DNA from: Aegilops tauschii subsp. strangulata
Lineage: Eukaryota > Streptophyta > Magnoliopsida > Poales > Poaceae
Direction of reading: 5' to 3'
Assembly: GCF_002575655.3 (NCBI RefSeq)
Contig: NC_053040.3
Location: 456,988,780-457,052,779, forward strand
DNA: 64,000 nucleotides
Both the position numbers and the translations under genes were made by a program. Below, in pieces: positions 1 through 11,233 of this stretch (its first letter is position 1; the number at the start of each line of letters is the position of its first letter). Below the pieces are notes generated by a model. The model saw only the letters and a list, made by a program, of their open reading frames with translations. It was not told where the DNA came from and did not search any database.

Positions 1-66
1 AATGCATGCCTTTAAAGACAACCTTGATTTTTTTTACTGAAACATATGATGCATTTCATTCTACAG

Positions 67-3000
67 GTAGGAGCAGATGATACGACTACATTAGACAAGA
101 TCATCGATTCGTTGACTTCTATAGCTAATGCGCACCGTGGAGATCCTAATGCCGCTGAGATATCTCTAAAGATAGGAAGAGTCAGCGAATGCGGAATTGA
201 TGACAGCATGGATAAAGTAGGACCGAAGGTTTTAATCCTTGGAGCTGGGAGAGTTTGTCGGCCAGCTGCTGAGTTTCTAACATCTTACCAAAACATCGAC
301 CAAGTACATGTTGTTGTGGCATCTCTGTATCAAAAAGATGCAGAAGAGGTGAGTCTCACAGTACAGTGCGCTCCTTAGCTCTTATGCAAACTTTGTTGGA
401 AAAAAATGTGTGTTAATTTTATCATGTCTGTCAATATTAATAAGCTTTGGAAAATTCATTATGCCATCATTTTTGTCCAAACTGAATATGTATTTGTAGA
501 ATTCAACCATTAGTCCGTTACTTTTCTCATGTTTTTGTTTCTCTGCATTCAGACAGTTGACGGAATAAAGAATGCAACAGCAGCTCAGCTCGATGTTTCA
601 GATACTGAAAGTCTTTCGAATCTTGTTTCACAGGTATTTTAACTCTGATATTTAATTTCTCTAGTGAACAAATACTCCTACTAGTACTTTTCATAGTGTC
701 TTACAGTGAGCATAAGAGGCCAGACTTCTGTCACAAATAAATATACCCAACTCTGTCGGCATTCCTAGGTTAACTTTTCATGTACTCCCTCCGTTCCAAA
801 ATAGATGACTCAACTTTGTACTAACTATTAGTTAGTACAAAGTTGAGTCATCTATTTTGGAACGGAGGGAGTATAAAGTTAGTACAAAGTTGAGTCATCC
901 ATTTTGGAACGGAGGGAGTACAAACCTTAAATGTTTGCAGTTCAGGATAGAGATTTCTACTCTTTCTTGTCAAGAGAATGCATAAGTTGTTGCAGATTAA
1001 TAAATGGCTGGAGTTCCTCTTACAGGTTGATGTTGTAGTCAGCTTGCTGCCTGCTAGTTTTCATGCTGCCATTGCAAGAGTATGCATAGAGGTAAGCTTA
1101 AACCACCGCTGGTGCTATATGGAAATTGAGGAATTGCTTCAGCTGATTGAGTTACATTTCTCTATGATAGCTCAAGAAGCACTTGGTCACAGCAAGCTAT
1201 GTTGATGATTCCATGTCAAAGTTGGAGCAAGCTGCACAAGGAGCAGGTGTAACTATACTCTGCGAAATGGGCCTTGATCCAGGCATAGGTACTTGCTAAA
1301 TATAACGGCCAGCATATATATGTATATATATATGTAGACACCTCTAAAAATGGTCATCGCGTATTATGTGATGAAGAAAAAGTTCTTTCATCATGGAGCA
1401 ACTTTGCATGACGGAACATGTTGTAAATATATTTCCTGTACAGATCACATGTTGTCAATGAAAATGATTGATGAAGCACATGCTCTGAATGGAAAAATAA
1501 AGGCCTTTACATCTTTCTGTGGTGGACTTCCATCTCCAGCTGCCGCAAACAATCCACTAGCCTACAAGTTCAGGTAAATTCAACTATAGTGACTAGTAGT
1601 GTAACAAGGTCTCCATGCCTGGAGCTTGTGGCACAATATTGCACGAAATAATTTTTACCAGGAGTTCTGATTGTTATTTTTCTTGTTCTTAGTTGGAGTC
1701 CAGCAGGTGCCATCCGAGCTGGAAGAAATCCTGCTGTCTACAAATTTCTTGGAGAGATAATCGATGTGGATGGTAAGTTAGTCTCTTCTCTCTTCAATTG
1801 GCCAGAGAAAGGGAGCACATTTCAATAGATTGATTTACTCACACAAATTTACTGAACCAAAGGCTAACCTTATACTTAATCCATCGGGCCAATTGCACCC
1901 TACTGCTGTGAAGATCACCTGACTTAGAAAATACATAGCTGTGTCACTGACATGTGGCCTCAGAGCCCACTTAGCAGCCTCACATGTGGTGGTATTTTCC
2001 AATTTGTACATCCTTTGGGTTTTGCAATGGTGCGGAGCTAATTTTCTCTAGTGTATGCATTAACTTTTTATACACACTGGACATGAAACAGTTGGCAATC
2101 CCTTTTCATGTCATGGAATGTGACAAGGTGTTGAAACAGCTAAACAATGATATATTATACGTGCAATTATCTAGTGAGATAAAAGTGAATATAAATACGG
2201 GGAAATGGGTCTAGTTTTTCGGGAGTACATATCTAATTATTACCTACTATATATGTTCGTTGTTATCATTTACTTACCACTTCCACAGGTAGTAAATTAT
2301 ACGAGTCGGCAAAGAGGCTCAGACTACCAGAGCTTCCCGCTTTTGCCCTGGAACACTTGCCAAATCGAAATTCCTTGATGTATGGAGACCTGTATGGGAT
2401 CTCCAAAGAAGCATCTACTGTATATAGGTCCACTCTTCGTTATGAAGGTAAGTGTTGATATTTATTTTTCACTGAGTTGTTCTCTTTGCAGTGTGTAATA
2501 TTTTTGTTGCATTTGCACAGGATTTAGTGAGATCATGGCTATCCTGGCGAAAATCGGGTTTTTTGATGCTGAAAATCATCCACTGCTACAAGAAACTGAT
2601 CGCCCGACATATAGGATTTTTCTCAATGACCTCCTTGATGTCAACAATGTATCCACATCTAACACAAAGGTAAATGGTGAAGAAACTGGAGGACATGATG
2701 ATGAACTGATTTCAAGACTCATGATGCTTGGGCATTGCAAAGAAAAGGAACTAGCTGTCAAGATACTCAAAACCATCAAGTTAGTTTCTGATCCCTATAC
2801 TTTATGGGTCCCAATTGCATCTCTTCTACAGACTGCTTAAGTACCATTTTAATCATGTCATATAATATATGTTCAATGACTACGATTGCAAGAAATAATT
2901 TAAGAATATGTTAGGGACGATCAGCATTGCTTCTGAAATTCGCGGTTAGAACTGACGAATCACTTAACTGGTCTTTACACCTGGTAGGTTCTTGGGGCTG

Positions 3001-3998
3001 CATGAGGAGACACAGATTCCTAAGGATTGTTCAAGTGCATTCACTGTTATTTGCCAACGAATGGAACAGAGAATGGCCTATGGCCACAATGAGCAGGTGA
3101 GACTTATTATCTTTCATCGTCGTTATACCTCATGTATATTGCATATAGCTATTGAAATTATTCTTGTACAAACAATATAACAGAAGCACTACTCTGTTTT
3201 TTCCTGCCTCTGTGGCCTCTGTTTTCTTATCAGAGAAGAGAATCACATAATGTTACTTAAGAGGCAAATATCTCAAAAGTAATAGTTTTTACTTATCATT
3301 TTTGACATAATCAACTGTTAATCTGGCAGCACCAAATTTCATACGCAGACTCTTATTAGTGTTGTAGTAGATTGACAGTTTGATGACCAGCCTGTACTTC
3401 TACATCTCACATTGCTTTCCAACACCATATCTCAATCATAAACAGGCTTGCAGAATAAATTAAAAGAGACTGGCTTACTCGGACCATGACTAGCTAAATG
3501 TTTGCTTTGCTCCCACGATTCAGGATATGGTACTGCTCCACCATGAAGTCGAGGTGGAGTACCCCGACGGGCGACCCACCGAGAAGCACCAAGCGACGCT
3601 GCTGGAGTTCGGAAAGACCGAGAACGGCAGGCCCACCACCGCCATGGCCCTCACCGTTGGGGTACCGGCAGCGATAGGAGCCCTGGTACTGCTGCACTCC
3701 AATCACAACACATCACACACAGACATCCTGCACCTGCATCAGAAAGAAACATGTGTTAATTTATCCCCATCTTCTGTTGCAGCTCTTGCTCCAGAACAAG
3801 GTCCAGAGGAAAGGGGTGATCCGGCCTCTGGAACCGGAGATCTACATCCCTGGTGAGTGCAGAAGCAAATTAACCACTCCGGTGATGCTTATGAGTTATG
3901 ACTAATCCTGAGATTCTGACCTGTGTGTTTGCGGCTGTGAAGCGCTGGAGATCTTGGAAGCGTCGGGCATCAAGCTGATCGAGAGAGTGGAGACCTGA
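67..3998 (+). CDS. LKR/SDH: Lysine-ketoglutarate reductase/saccharopine dehydrogenase, C-terminal half (partial, 12 exons)
   Basis: This is the 3' half of the bifunctional enzyme that starts lysine breakdown: LKR joins lysine and 2-oxoglutarate to saccharopine, and SDH splits it to glutamate and aminoadipate semialdehyde. Exons, all with AG/GT borders and matching phases, are 67-348, 553-633, 1026-1091, 1171-1288, 1444-1573, 1693-1772, 2289-2447, 2521-2779, 2988-3096, 3524-3685, 3783-3852 and 3943-3998 (TGA). They give 523 codons without a stop; the whole plant protein is usually about 1,050 residues, so the LKR domain lies upstream. The first exon holds the end of the linker and the SDH Rossmann motif [16 protein letters not shown]. 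Later exons hold [16 protein letters not shown] and the C-terminal [13 protein letters not shown], all typical of SDH. No lesion is seen, so the gene looks functional. From family knowledge, a single-function SDH can also be made from such loci by internal transcription; nothing here proves it. Confidence 0.95.
783..920. mobile_element. Stowaway-type MITE, perfect 87-bp palindrome plus a half copy
   Basis: An 87-bp perfect palindrome (785-871) starts CTCCCTCCGTTCC and ends with its reverse complement, around a single central T. TA flanks it on both sides, the Stowaway (Tc1/mariner) target duplication. Directly after it, 874-920 is a second right arm with one difference in the shared part, ending in GGAGGGAGTA. 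It sits in the intron between the second and third SDH exons of this window. Confidence 0.9.
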
Positions 3999-4061
3999 GG
4001 ATGTCAGGATGGGATGAGAATCTATCGAGTATATATGCTGCAGCAACAGAGGCAGTGAGTA

Positions 4062-4067
4062 AATAAA
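4062..4067 (+). terminator. Poly(A) signal AATAAA of LKR/SDH
   Basis: An AATAAA hexamer lies 64 bases after the LKR/SDH stop codon, in an AT-rich stretch, where a plant near-upstream polyadenylation element is expected. The exact cleavage site cannot be read from sequence. Confidence 0.55.
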
Positions 4068-4179
4068 ATGATGATTCTCGCCGTTGTAAGTAAAATGAGT
4101 GGACTGTATGTATGTATGTGACTATCTATTGTACTACATATATACCAAATCTGTCGCCGGTTGATTCTGTTGGTGAACT

Positions 4180-4620
4180 TCCTAGTCTTCATTGTACTAC
4201 ATTGCCAACGAGAGACCCCGACTAGGTCTTCTTCTCCGGCGGCGGCGAACGCGAGCACGCCGTCCTCGCGGCGCCGGGCGATGGCATACTCGTCGGCGTC
4301 GACCGGCCGGAGGAACCTCCGTCCAAGAAATGGGGAATGGGGGTAGTAACCTGGATGCCGGTCTTGGAGGGGCCGGGGAAGCCCTATGGAGCCGACGCGC
4401 ACGCCCCGGGAGCTTCCACGATGCCCGCCGATGCCATGGGCGCGTTGTCCACGCCGCCGCCTCCACGGTCAGCTGGCATCTCCCTCCGCCGCCGCCAAAA
4501 TTTCCTTCTCGGCTCTTTCCGGGAGGCGTGTCGTGTCGTGTCTGATACCAGCCATTTCCAGAAGAGAGGGGGAAAAAGATCGTTTTCCCCCTCTTTCCCC
4601 CCCTCTCTTTTTCCAGTACA
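4180..4620. other. GC-rich CpG island-like segment, unassigned
   Basis: GC and CpG content rise sharply here, unlike the AT-rich flanks. Open frames overlap on both strands, one on the minus strand (4022-4402) and several on the plus strand, but none carries a motif I recognise and none joins to convincing splice sites. It could be a degenerate first exon, a promoter-type island for a lost gene, or a transposon fragment. I make no coding call. Confidence 0.35.
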
Positions 4621-4639
4621 CACGCCGGCAAGGCCTGGT

Positions 4640-4915
4640 TATTAAACGGGCCGGCTCGTGGCACGTTTAGTACGCTAGGCCGCATATTTTCCAGCCTACT
4701 GGGCTATATTTTAGGTATATTGGGCTGTAATTTAAATCATATTGGGCTAAAAAACGGGTCGTGCCGTGCCGGCCCGTGTGCCCAGCCTCTAGACCCAGGC
4801 ATGGCCCAAGGCGTGCCGCGTGTCGGGCACGGCCCGTTTAGCCTGTGCCGTGCCTAGCCCATGGCAGGCCTTGCCGGCGTGCTCGTGGGCTGGCTTGATT
4901 GCTCGGCCCGTTTGG
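4640..4915. repeat. GGGCCGTGCC-type motif cluster, possible hAT-like subterminal repeats
   Basis: Short GC-rich words (GGGCCGG, CGTGCCGTGCC, GGCCCGT, CACGGCCCGTTTAG) recur in both orientations around an AT-rich core with repeated TATTGGGCT. Such dense alternating words resemble the subterminal regions of hAT-type transposons in grasses. No terminal inverted repeat or 8-bp TSD was found, so the class is tentative. Confidence 0.35.
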
Positions 4916-4924
4916 CTAGCTATA

Positions 4925-5640
4925 CCCGGGAGCACATGCTCCCGGACCCAAAAATAATTTTTCAAATATCAAAAATCAAGACAAATTTTTTATGTGATCT
5001 TAGTCACACCCAAATGCTACATACACATTTTGAGACAAAAAGGTTAAGCATTTTGACCGTGCAAAAATAATAATTTTGAAGACCAAATGTCACCTCAATT
5101 TTATTTTTTTTCACCAACGAAACACTGTTGCACCATTTCACACAAAATTTGTCAAAAATGCTTGCAACACTAACACGAACATCTACAAAAAAAAAACAGA
5201 ATTTTTTCATTTTTTAACGCCTCTCCCAAAATTTATGATGATTTGAGAGGGGTGTTTTGCCTCCCGGGAGCATATGCTCCCGGATGAACAATAAATTAAA
5301 AAATGTAAAAATAAAATCGGATTTTTTTTATAGATGTTGGTGTTAGTGTCGCAAGCATGCTTGACATACTTCATGCGAAACGGAGCAACAGTGTTTCGTC
5401 GGTGAAAAAACAAAATTGGTTTGACATTTGGTCTTCAATTTCTTTTTGCACAGGCCAAAATGCTTAACCTTTTTGCCTCAAAATTTGCAGGTAGCATTTG
5501 GATGTGACTAAGATCACATAATTTTTTTGTCTTGATTTTCTTGACATTTGAAAAAATATTTTTGGACCCGGGAGCATGTGCTCAAAATTTGTGTCTTGGT
5601 TTTTTTTACATTTGAAAAAATATTTTTGGGCTCGGGAGCC
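4925..5640. mobile_element. Foldback element: ~300-bp inverted arms bordered by CCGGGAGC...GCTCCCGG palindromes
   Basis: Arm 1 (about 4946-5215) and arm 2 (about 5300-5567) are inverted copies of one another, easily followed through ATGTGATCTTAGTCACA, AAAAAGGTTAAGCATTTTG and CGAAACACTGTTGC and their complements. Near-identical palindromes mark the outer left end (4925-4945), the centre (5264-5283, perfect) and the right end (5568-5583, partial). Bases 5590-5638 repeat the end of arm 2 once more. No ORF is present. This is a non-coding foldback or MITE; its superfamily cannot be fixed without the TSD. Confidence 0.75.
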
Positions 5641-6761
5641 AAATTGAATTTCCGGTAATGTTGCTGATTTATCTTTCCAAGCCTACACCATACATAAATG
5701 CTATTTGCAGAGTCGTGGAAGTGCTCAAAATAGGTTTGCTTCCTAGGTTAAAATGTTGAGGTTCATTTACCAATTATTCACATGCACAATAAGAAGGAAC
5801 ACAAAATTGACAATTGTTATGATATTTTTGACAATCACTCCATCAAAAGGATGCAAAGTTACTAAATTCACAAGTAACATTATCAACCCTACCTATTTTA
5901 TCTTCAGAAAATACATTTTTAATCAACTAATAATTTGCATGGACCATAAGCCATAACTTGCTCGAAAAGAGGACGGAATTTTTCATTTTACCAATAGAAT
6001 CGTTGTGCCATACTGTGTGTATTATGTAGGTGATGATGTTTATGAGAGTTCTTGTAGTTACATGCACACTTCCTCTTCCTTGGAATCACTAGCATAGCTA
6101 TCACCTTATATATATGTTGCCTGGGGGTCCACCGTGCCACCCAAGTGCTCGACGACACTAGTGTTGGTGGTGACAATATTAGGATGACTCGGGTTTCTTG
6201 AAGCGCACGTCAAGCCCGTTGTGAACTTGTATTGACGGTGGAGGGGTGTGCACAAAGCAGGAGTAGTGTTAACGGCTAGCATGGAACATCCTAGGTCGAC
6301 TATGAGGCATACCAAATCACCGCAAAAGTTTGATTAATTGCATCCCCACCGCTGCCAGTCTTGTTCGATTTTGAGCCGCTCATCAGATCCACCCCCGAAC
6401 TACATCAAATGATTGGATATGCACACACGTATGTCCTGCTTGCTATGGTCTCCCGAATGCGTTGGAGTGGCTCGCCTGATCTTGGGCACCCTCATTTGCG
6501 AGGGAAAGAACCAAGCAACAGATTACATCTTACCTAAAGAGTATACTACTAGGTATCCGCATTAACAGGGTAATCTAGAATACAATGTGAACTATACAAA
6601 GTAATGATTATTATCCAGCTAGGACATTTATTCCAGCATATTAATGGCATTAATTAATCTGTCAGATATAGATCTTATCGTACATTTCCTAGGCAAAAAG
6701 TAATGCAATATTAATCAGGTTTAATTGGACAATATTTCTTTTGATATATTCAATGATCTCC
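5641..6761. other. Intergenic, upstream region of the next gene
   Basis: AT-rich and without a credible ORF, splice chain or recognisable repeat. The last few hundred bases presumably contain the promoter of the gene at 6884; only its TATA box can be pointed to. Confidence 0.5.
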
Positions 6762-6769
6762 TATAAATA
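6762..6769 (+). promoter_or_regulatory. TATA box of the MBD-like gene
   Basis: TATAAATA, preceded by C, matches the plant TATA consensus. It lies 122 bases before the start codon, which puts transcription start near 6795 and leaves a 5' leader of about 90 bases. Confidence 0.6.
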
Positions 6770-6883
6770 TATGCACAAAGCGCTCAGCTATATATATCCT
6801 GATCCATTGGAGGCAGACCAACAAGGTCATTGTTAGATACCCCAGATCTCTAATCCTCCCTTGATAAGCTCCAGACCTTGATC

Positions 6884-8952
6884 ATGGGAAGGAAGGCTTG
6901 TATTGAACAGAAAAATTTACCTTCATGGTTTACTGTTACAGAGTATAGACGGGCTACAGGAACTTACAAGGTTTCTCCTTCCTACAACTTTCTGTTATAT
7001 CTGTTTAAAGAATATTGGATCTGATCCAATAGGGTAAAGTAATCTTCAATTTTCTGTAGACGTATTGTAATAACTTCTTGTTAATGTATTGTTGTGTGAA
7101 GCTTGTTTGTTAGACCAAATTGTTCCTTAGGACTGGCGATAGTTAAACTGCCTCTTCTATATATACTTCTCTGGAAAAAATAAATCAAACTATGTTATTT
7201 GTATAACAATACCTTTGAAGAGACTTGCTGGGTTTGCAATAGATCTGCACAAAAGTGTCGACTGGCTGCTTATATGATTTTGATGAATAATTTAATTATG
7301 TCTCACAAGATAATATTCTAGGCTGAAATTTTGTTTACAATTGTTTCAGACATATTTTGATACATACAATAATCAGACGTACCGATCAATAGAGGGAGCG
7401 GCAAGGGCTTTTGGACTTGGTGACAAGGACGAACCTGCTTTTCCGAAGCCTTTGAATATCAGGAAGGTTCGAACACATTGTTTACATGGAATATTTTATC
7501 GTTAACCCCTCGATTAAAATGTTTCTGGTATTTTCAAAGACAAACTACAGAAGCAAACTAGTTTGTAACATGGTTTTCATAATTAATCATATTTGTAGGA
7601 AGACGGCTCATCTGGATCATTACCTATGGGGCCTTGTACTAAAATCCCTGGTGAGATTAACCTTTTGATGACCTATTAAATGAAACTATTTGCCTTACAA
7701 TTGAATTAATAAAGTAGCTAGTTCCTGATATATATGTATTCCAATGTTGTATGCCTTTTGGTCCAGCAATCCCTGAGTATGTTGGAAAGGACACTGCTAG
7801 TGATTCACTCAATTTGGAACAAGGTATGTAAATTGGATTGTATCCTGTTGTAGGAATAACACTAGTGTTTAGAAGAAGAAAAACAGTTTGGCTGATGATT
7901 CTTATTTGTTGGCATAGAAGAACTTAAAAAGTTTCCGTCAAAAGGAAAAGAACTTAAAGAGACTGGGGATGTTGCAAGCACCATGAAAGGAGGTACTTTA
8001 TCCATACATATTTTTTATAAGATCTACGAGTACTACTCTTGAAAAGAAGGCAAAATTGATGTTTTACCCTATGATGTGATCATCGGCCCTTATTAATTCT
8101 CACACACAAATAATCAACCCTTCTTTCCAGTTCTTAGCATAGGATCTAATTTTATCTGATGATGGAATATATACAAAATAGTTGCTCATAAGTGTATGAT
8201 GGGTCAATCTCTAAAGATAGTGGTGACATGTTTGATCTTGTTCATGTGTCAAAAGAGCAAAAGATACCATCATGTGCCAGTTGCTTAATCAGTTCGTACC
8301 AAACTACATTATGCCATATTTTTTTGCCCAATCTGTACAGATTCAACAGATATATGTCTTAATCTTTGGTAAAACATGCTCAAGTTGGAACCCCATGCTG
8401 ACTAGAATTTACCTCAACAAAGTCCAATTTTGCTAATGGTCAACTTCCCTCCGATAATTAATAATAAAATTAATCAGCTGAACATGAACCCCTTGTGGAA
8501 TATTGTAAACTGAGACCAGGTTACAAGAAAGTAACACAGCATACTTCTTGTTGATGCAGCAGGCAATTGGTTTTATTAACTTATACTTCTGCTAAAAAAT
8601 GCCCAATTTTTGCAGAAGAAGAAAAAGACAACAAAGAAGTTGGATATGCTGCAAGCAACTTGGAAAATGGTATGTATTGTGTACCAAACAATGTACACTG
8701 CCGCATGACTATATGAGTAACGAGCAGCTAGTTTGTTTTCCAAAAAAACAATTGATATTTCTTACCACTTCTTGTAGAAGAAGAAATGGCTAAGAAGATC
8801 AATGCTCCTTCTGCAGATGCAGCAAGCATACAGGATGAAGGTAACATGAAATGGCATTTTTTTTATTACTCTACTTAATTACCTTTTGATTTTACTGATT
8901 ATATTTTTTTTCAGATGTTGCTGGAGAAGTGAAGAATCGGGACCATGCTTAG
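6884..8952 (+). CDS. Small methyl-CpG-binding-domain-like protein (180 aa, 8 exons)
   Basis: Eight exons join in phase: 6884-6970, 7350-7466, 7599-7650, 7767-7823, 7918-7992, 8616-8669, 8778-8840 and 8915-8952 (TAG), giving 180 residues. Residues about 13-53 (LPSWFTVTEYRRATGTYK, then TYFDTYNNQTYRSIEGAARA) follow the plant MBD pattern: a tryptophan, a basic loop ending in Gly, an aromatic-Asp-x-Tyr strand and a 'YRS' in place of the usual 'FRS'. If correct, it would be a nuclear chromatin protein; binding to methylated CpG cannot be inferred because family members often lack it. The tail is Lys/Glu-rich and built from short, similar phase-1 exons (see findings). The start is the first ATG after the TATA box. 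The first donor (AAG/GTTTCT) is weaker than the rest. No lesion is seen. Confidence 0.75.
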
Positions 8953-9065
8953 ATTCACGATCAAGGCTTGACATATATATGGCATATATGCCCCCTTCAA
9001 ATAAGATCTATGCCATCTATGTCATCAAATTATCACACAGTATAATTACTGTGTTTGCGTTTCAC

Positions 9066-9071
9066 AATAAA
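9066..9071 (+). terminator. Poly(A) signal AATAAA of the MBD-like gene
   Basis: AATAAA lies 113 bases after the stop codon at 8952, a normal distance for a plant 3' UTR. Confidence 0.5.
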
Positions 9072-11075
9072 GTATGCACAGTGGCGTGCCACTTTTTACA
9101 TTGTTTTATTGTCAAGGACAATTGTTCAAGTCAGAGCATGCATTATGTTAGGGAACCGCTAGGGATCAGACTACTGATCCCTTGGTCCCCATCTGATAGG
9201 AGTATAATTGTTAGGAGCTGAGTTATTTCCTTTCTAATTAAGTGCTTCTAGTAATGACTATCACCTATGCTCCCGCTGACTTCTCCACCCTTTCTTAATT
9301 ACATGATATTAGTAACTAACTGCATCCAGAAATTCCGTTACTAGTTGTTTTGGTAAGCTGTGATTGCTTCCAAAAAAAATACAAAACATAATGCTTCCCA
9401 CTAACTACGGATTTGCTTCCAACACACAGATGAAGAAATTATTATTTCTGTTCATGTTCTTTCTTTTTTTGCAACGCAATAATGACATGGAAAAATTGTG
9501 TTCTAATCATGGAAACCCATGTCATGGAAACATATTATTTGAAAAAAAATTGTTTCCAAAATAAGGATGCTCCAAAAAATCGTTCCAACCGTATATATTC
9601 TCGGTTGGAGCTAGGACGTTTAAACTGAAATGTTGGGTTGTACATGTAATCTGAACGTTTGAAGCATCATGCAGTAATGATCGAAGCATGCCTGATTGAG
9701 AAGCGGCATAGGAAGCATAGTGTGCAATTGTTGGAAGCATGATTAGTGTCTAACTGAAACTTTGTTCGACTGTGTAGGAAGCATAAATCTTTTGCGAAAC
9801 CACAACGCCTGGTCATTGTGTAACCGGAGCTTCATTTTTGTGGCAGGAAGCAAAATATAGATATGTTGGATACAAAATTAAGAAGATGCCGCAGCATACA
9901 TGTGCTTCCAAAAAAGTTGAAATGTCTTTACAATGTTGCATGAACATATTTTCAGTGACCAACTTTCTGATTGATGTATGTTTCCATCAACATTGCTTCT
10001 AAATGAGATCATAATTTGCTTCCAAAGAAAACAAAATTTTCTTCCAGAATATATTAATTTTTTGCTTCCATACAACAAGACACAAACATTGAAGCACAAT
10101 GGGTCGATCCCCTACTAGAACACGAGCACCGTACGAAGAGGGTTAGAGGGATGTCTTCGAGTAGTGGTGTCGATGAGATCGGACCAATGCAGCTGGAGTG
10201 TGGTGGTTAGACAGTGCTACAGGAAGACTTGGCATGCCTAATGTCCTCGTGCATGGGCAAGGCTAGGTAGGAAGAAATGGATCAGGCATGAAGAAGCAGA
10301 TAAAACCATGTAAGGAAGCATGCATGCCTCATGCCTGCTTTGTCGATGCCGAACGTCCCTCGACGCTCCGCTCCGGACGCCATCTCCTCCCTACCTTTGA
10401 CGACCTCCTCTTCTCCCTAAAAGCAGTGAGTGTCGACTGTCGAGGCCAGCGAGCAGCAAGGAGCACCGTGGTCGGCACTGTCGTGTGGCCGACGTTGTTG
10501 ACCTTTAACAGTCGAGCGTGCATTGCCAGTTTGCTCCTATGCCGGTGACGAGAACAACAACCACTAGGATGCTCCACGTTGCATGCCATGGCCACTATCA
10601 ACCAGCATGTCACGCTCACCGTCCTCTCCCAACCGCTGGACGATGCATCACGGAGCAGATCGACGAAAGGGTTTGGGCTCGGAGGGATGAGATGGGAAGG
10701 AAGCACGGGGGCGCAACAGATTGAATCTAGGCCGCGAAATGGATAGGGCTGGGGTGGCGATGTCAATGGCAAGCTTGAAGGGAGGTGCGCATACGGGCTT
10801 AACGATGGATGGGAATGGGAGAAAACGGAGAAGATGCGAGATTAGGGGGATATATAGATGGACATGTGTGTGCGTGATGTGCGGGTGTGGTTAGCAGCAC
10901 CGAGAGATGTAAAGAATTAGCGTTCTCCACCGTGGGATTGAACCAGAATCAACGGACAACGAGTGGTCTGGCGGTGGCTTCCTATCATACTACTGATAAG
11001 AAGTGTTTCCCATTATGTTATTGTTTGGATAACAAGATCAGTGACCTGCACATTTGCAAGTCTGGATTTACTTCA
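9072..11075. repeat. Intergenic region with a GCTTCC/GGAAGC motif cluster
   Basis: No gene is seen. Between about 9365 and 10320 the hexamer GCTTCC or its complement GGAAGC, with one-base variants, recurs about fifteen times in mixed orientation, often followed by A-runs. At 9162-9181 there is an 8-bp stem hairpin, GGGATCAG-acta-CTGATCCC. From about 10330 to 10860 the sequence becomes GC-richer. The motif density resembles subterminal regions of an unidentified DNA transposon, but termini were not found. Confidence 0.4.
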
Positions 11076-11233
11076 TACTCGTTCCTAAATATAAGTCTTT
11101 ATAGAGATTTTACTATAAACCACATACGGATGTATATAGATGCATTTTAAGTGTAGATTCATCCATTTTGCTCCGTATCTAGTTCACCTAGTAGAATCTC
11201 TACAAAGACTTATATTTAGTAACGGAGGAAGTA
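11076..11233. mobile_element. Stowaway-type MITE
   Basis: About 158 bp with roughly 40-bp imperfect inverted ends: CTAAATATAAGTCTTTATAG near the left and CTACAAAGACTTATATTTAG near the right, the right end finishing AACGGAGGAAGTA. This is the common Triticeae Stowaway layout. The left end has lost part of the CTCCCTCCGT terminus. Confidence 0.8.

Noticed and set aside
978..1205. 75-residue ORF at 978 as a separate gene
   Set aside because: It only covers an SDH exon (1026-1091) with its flanking introns. The same holds for the ORFs at 1350 and 2535.
4192..4685. Overlapping long frames on both strands in the GC-rich island as genes
   Set aside because: Open frames in all phases follow from high GC; no domain motif, no splice chain and no codon preference that singles out one frame.
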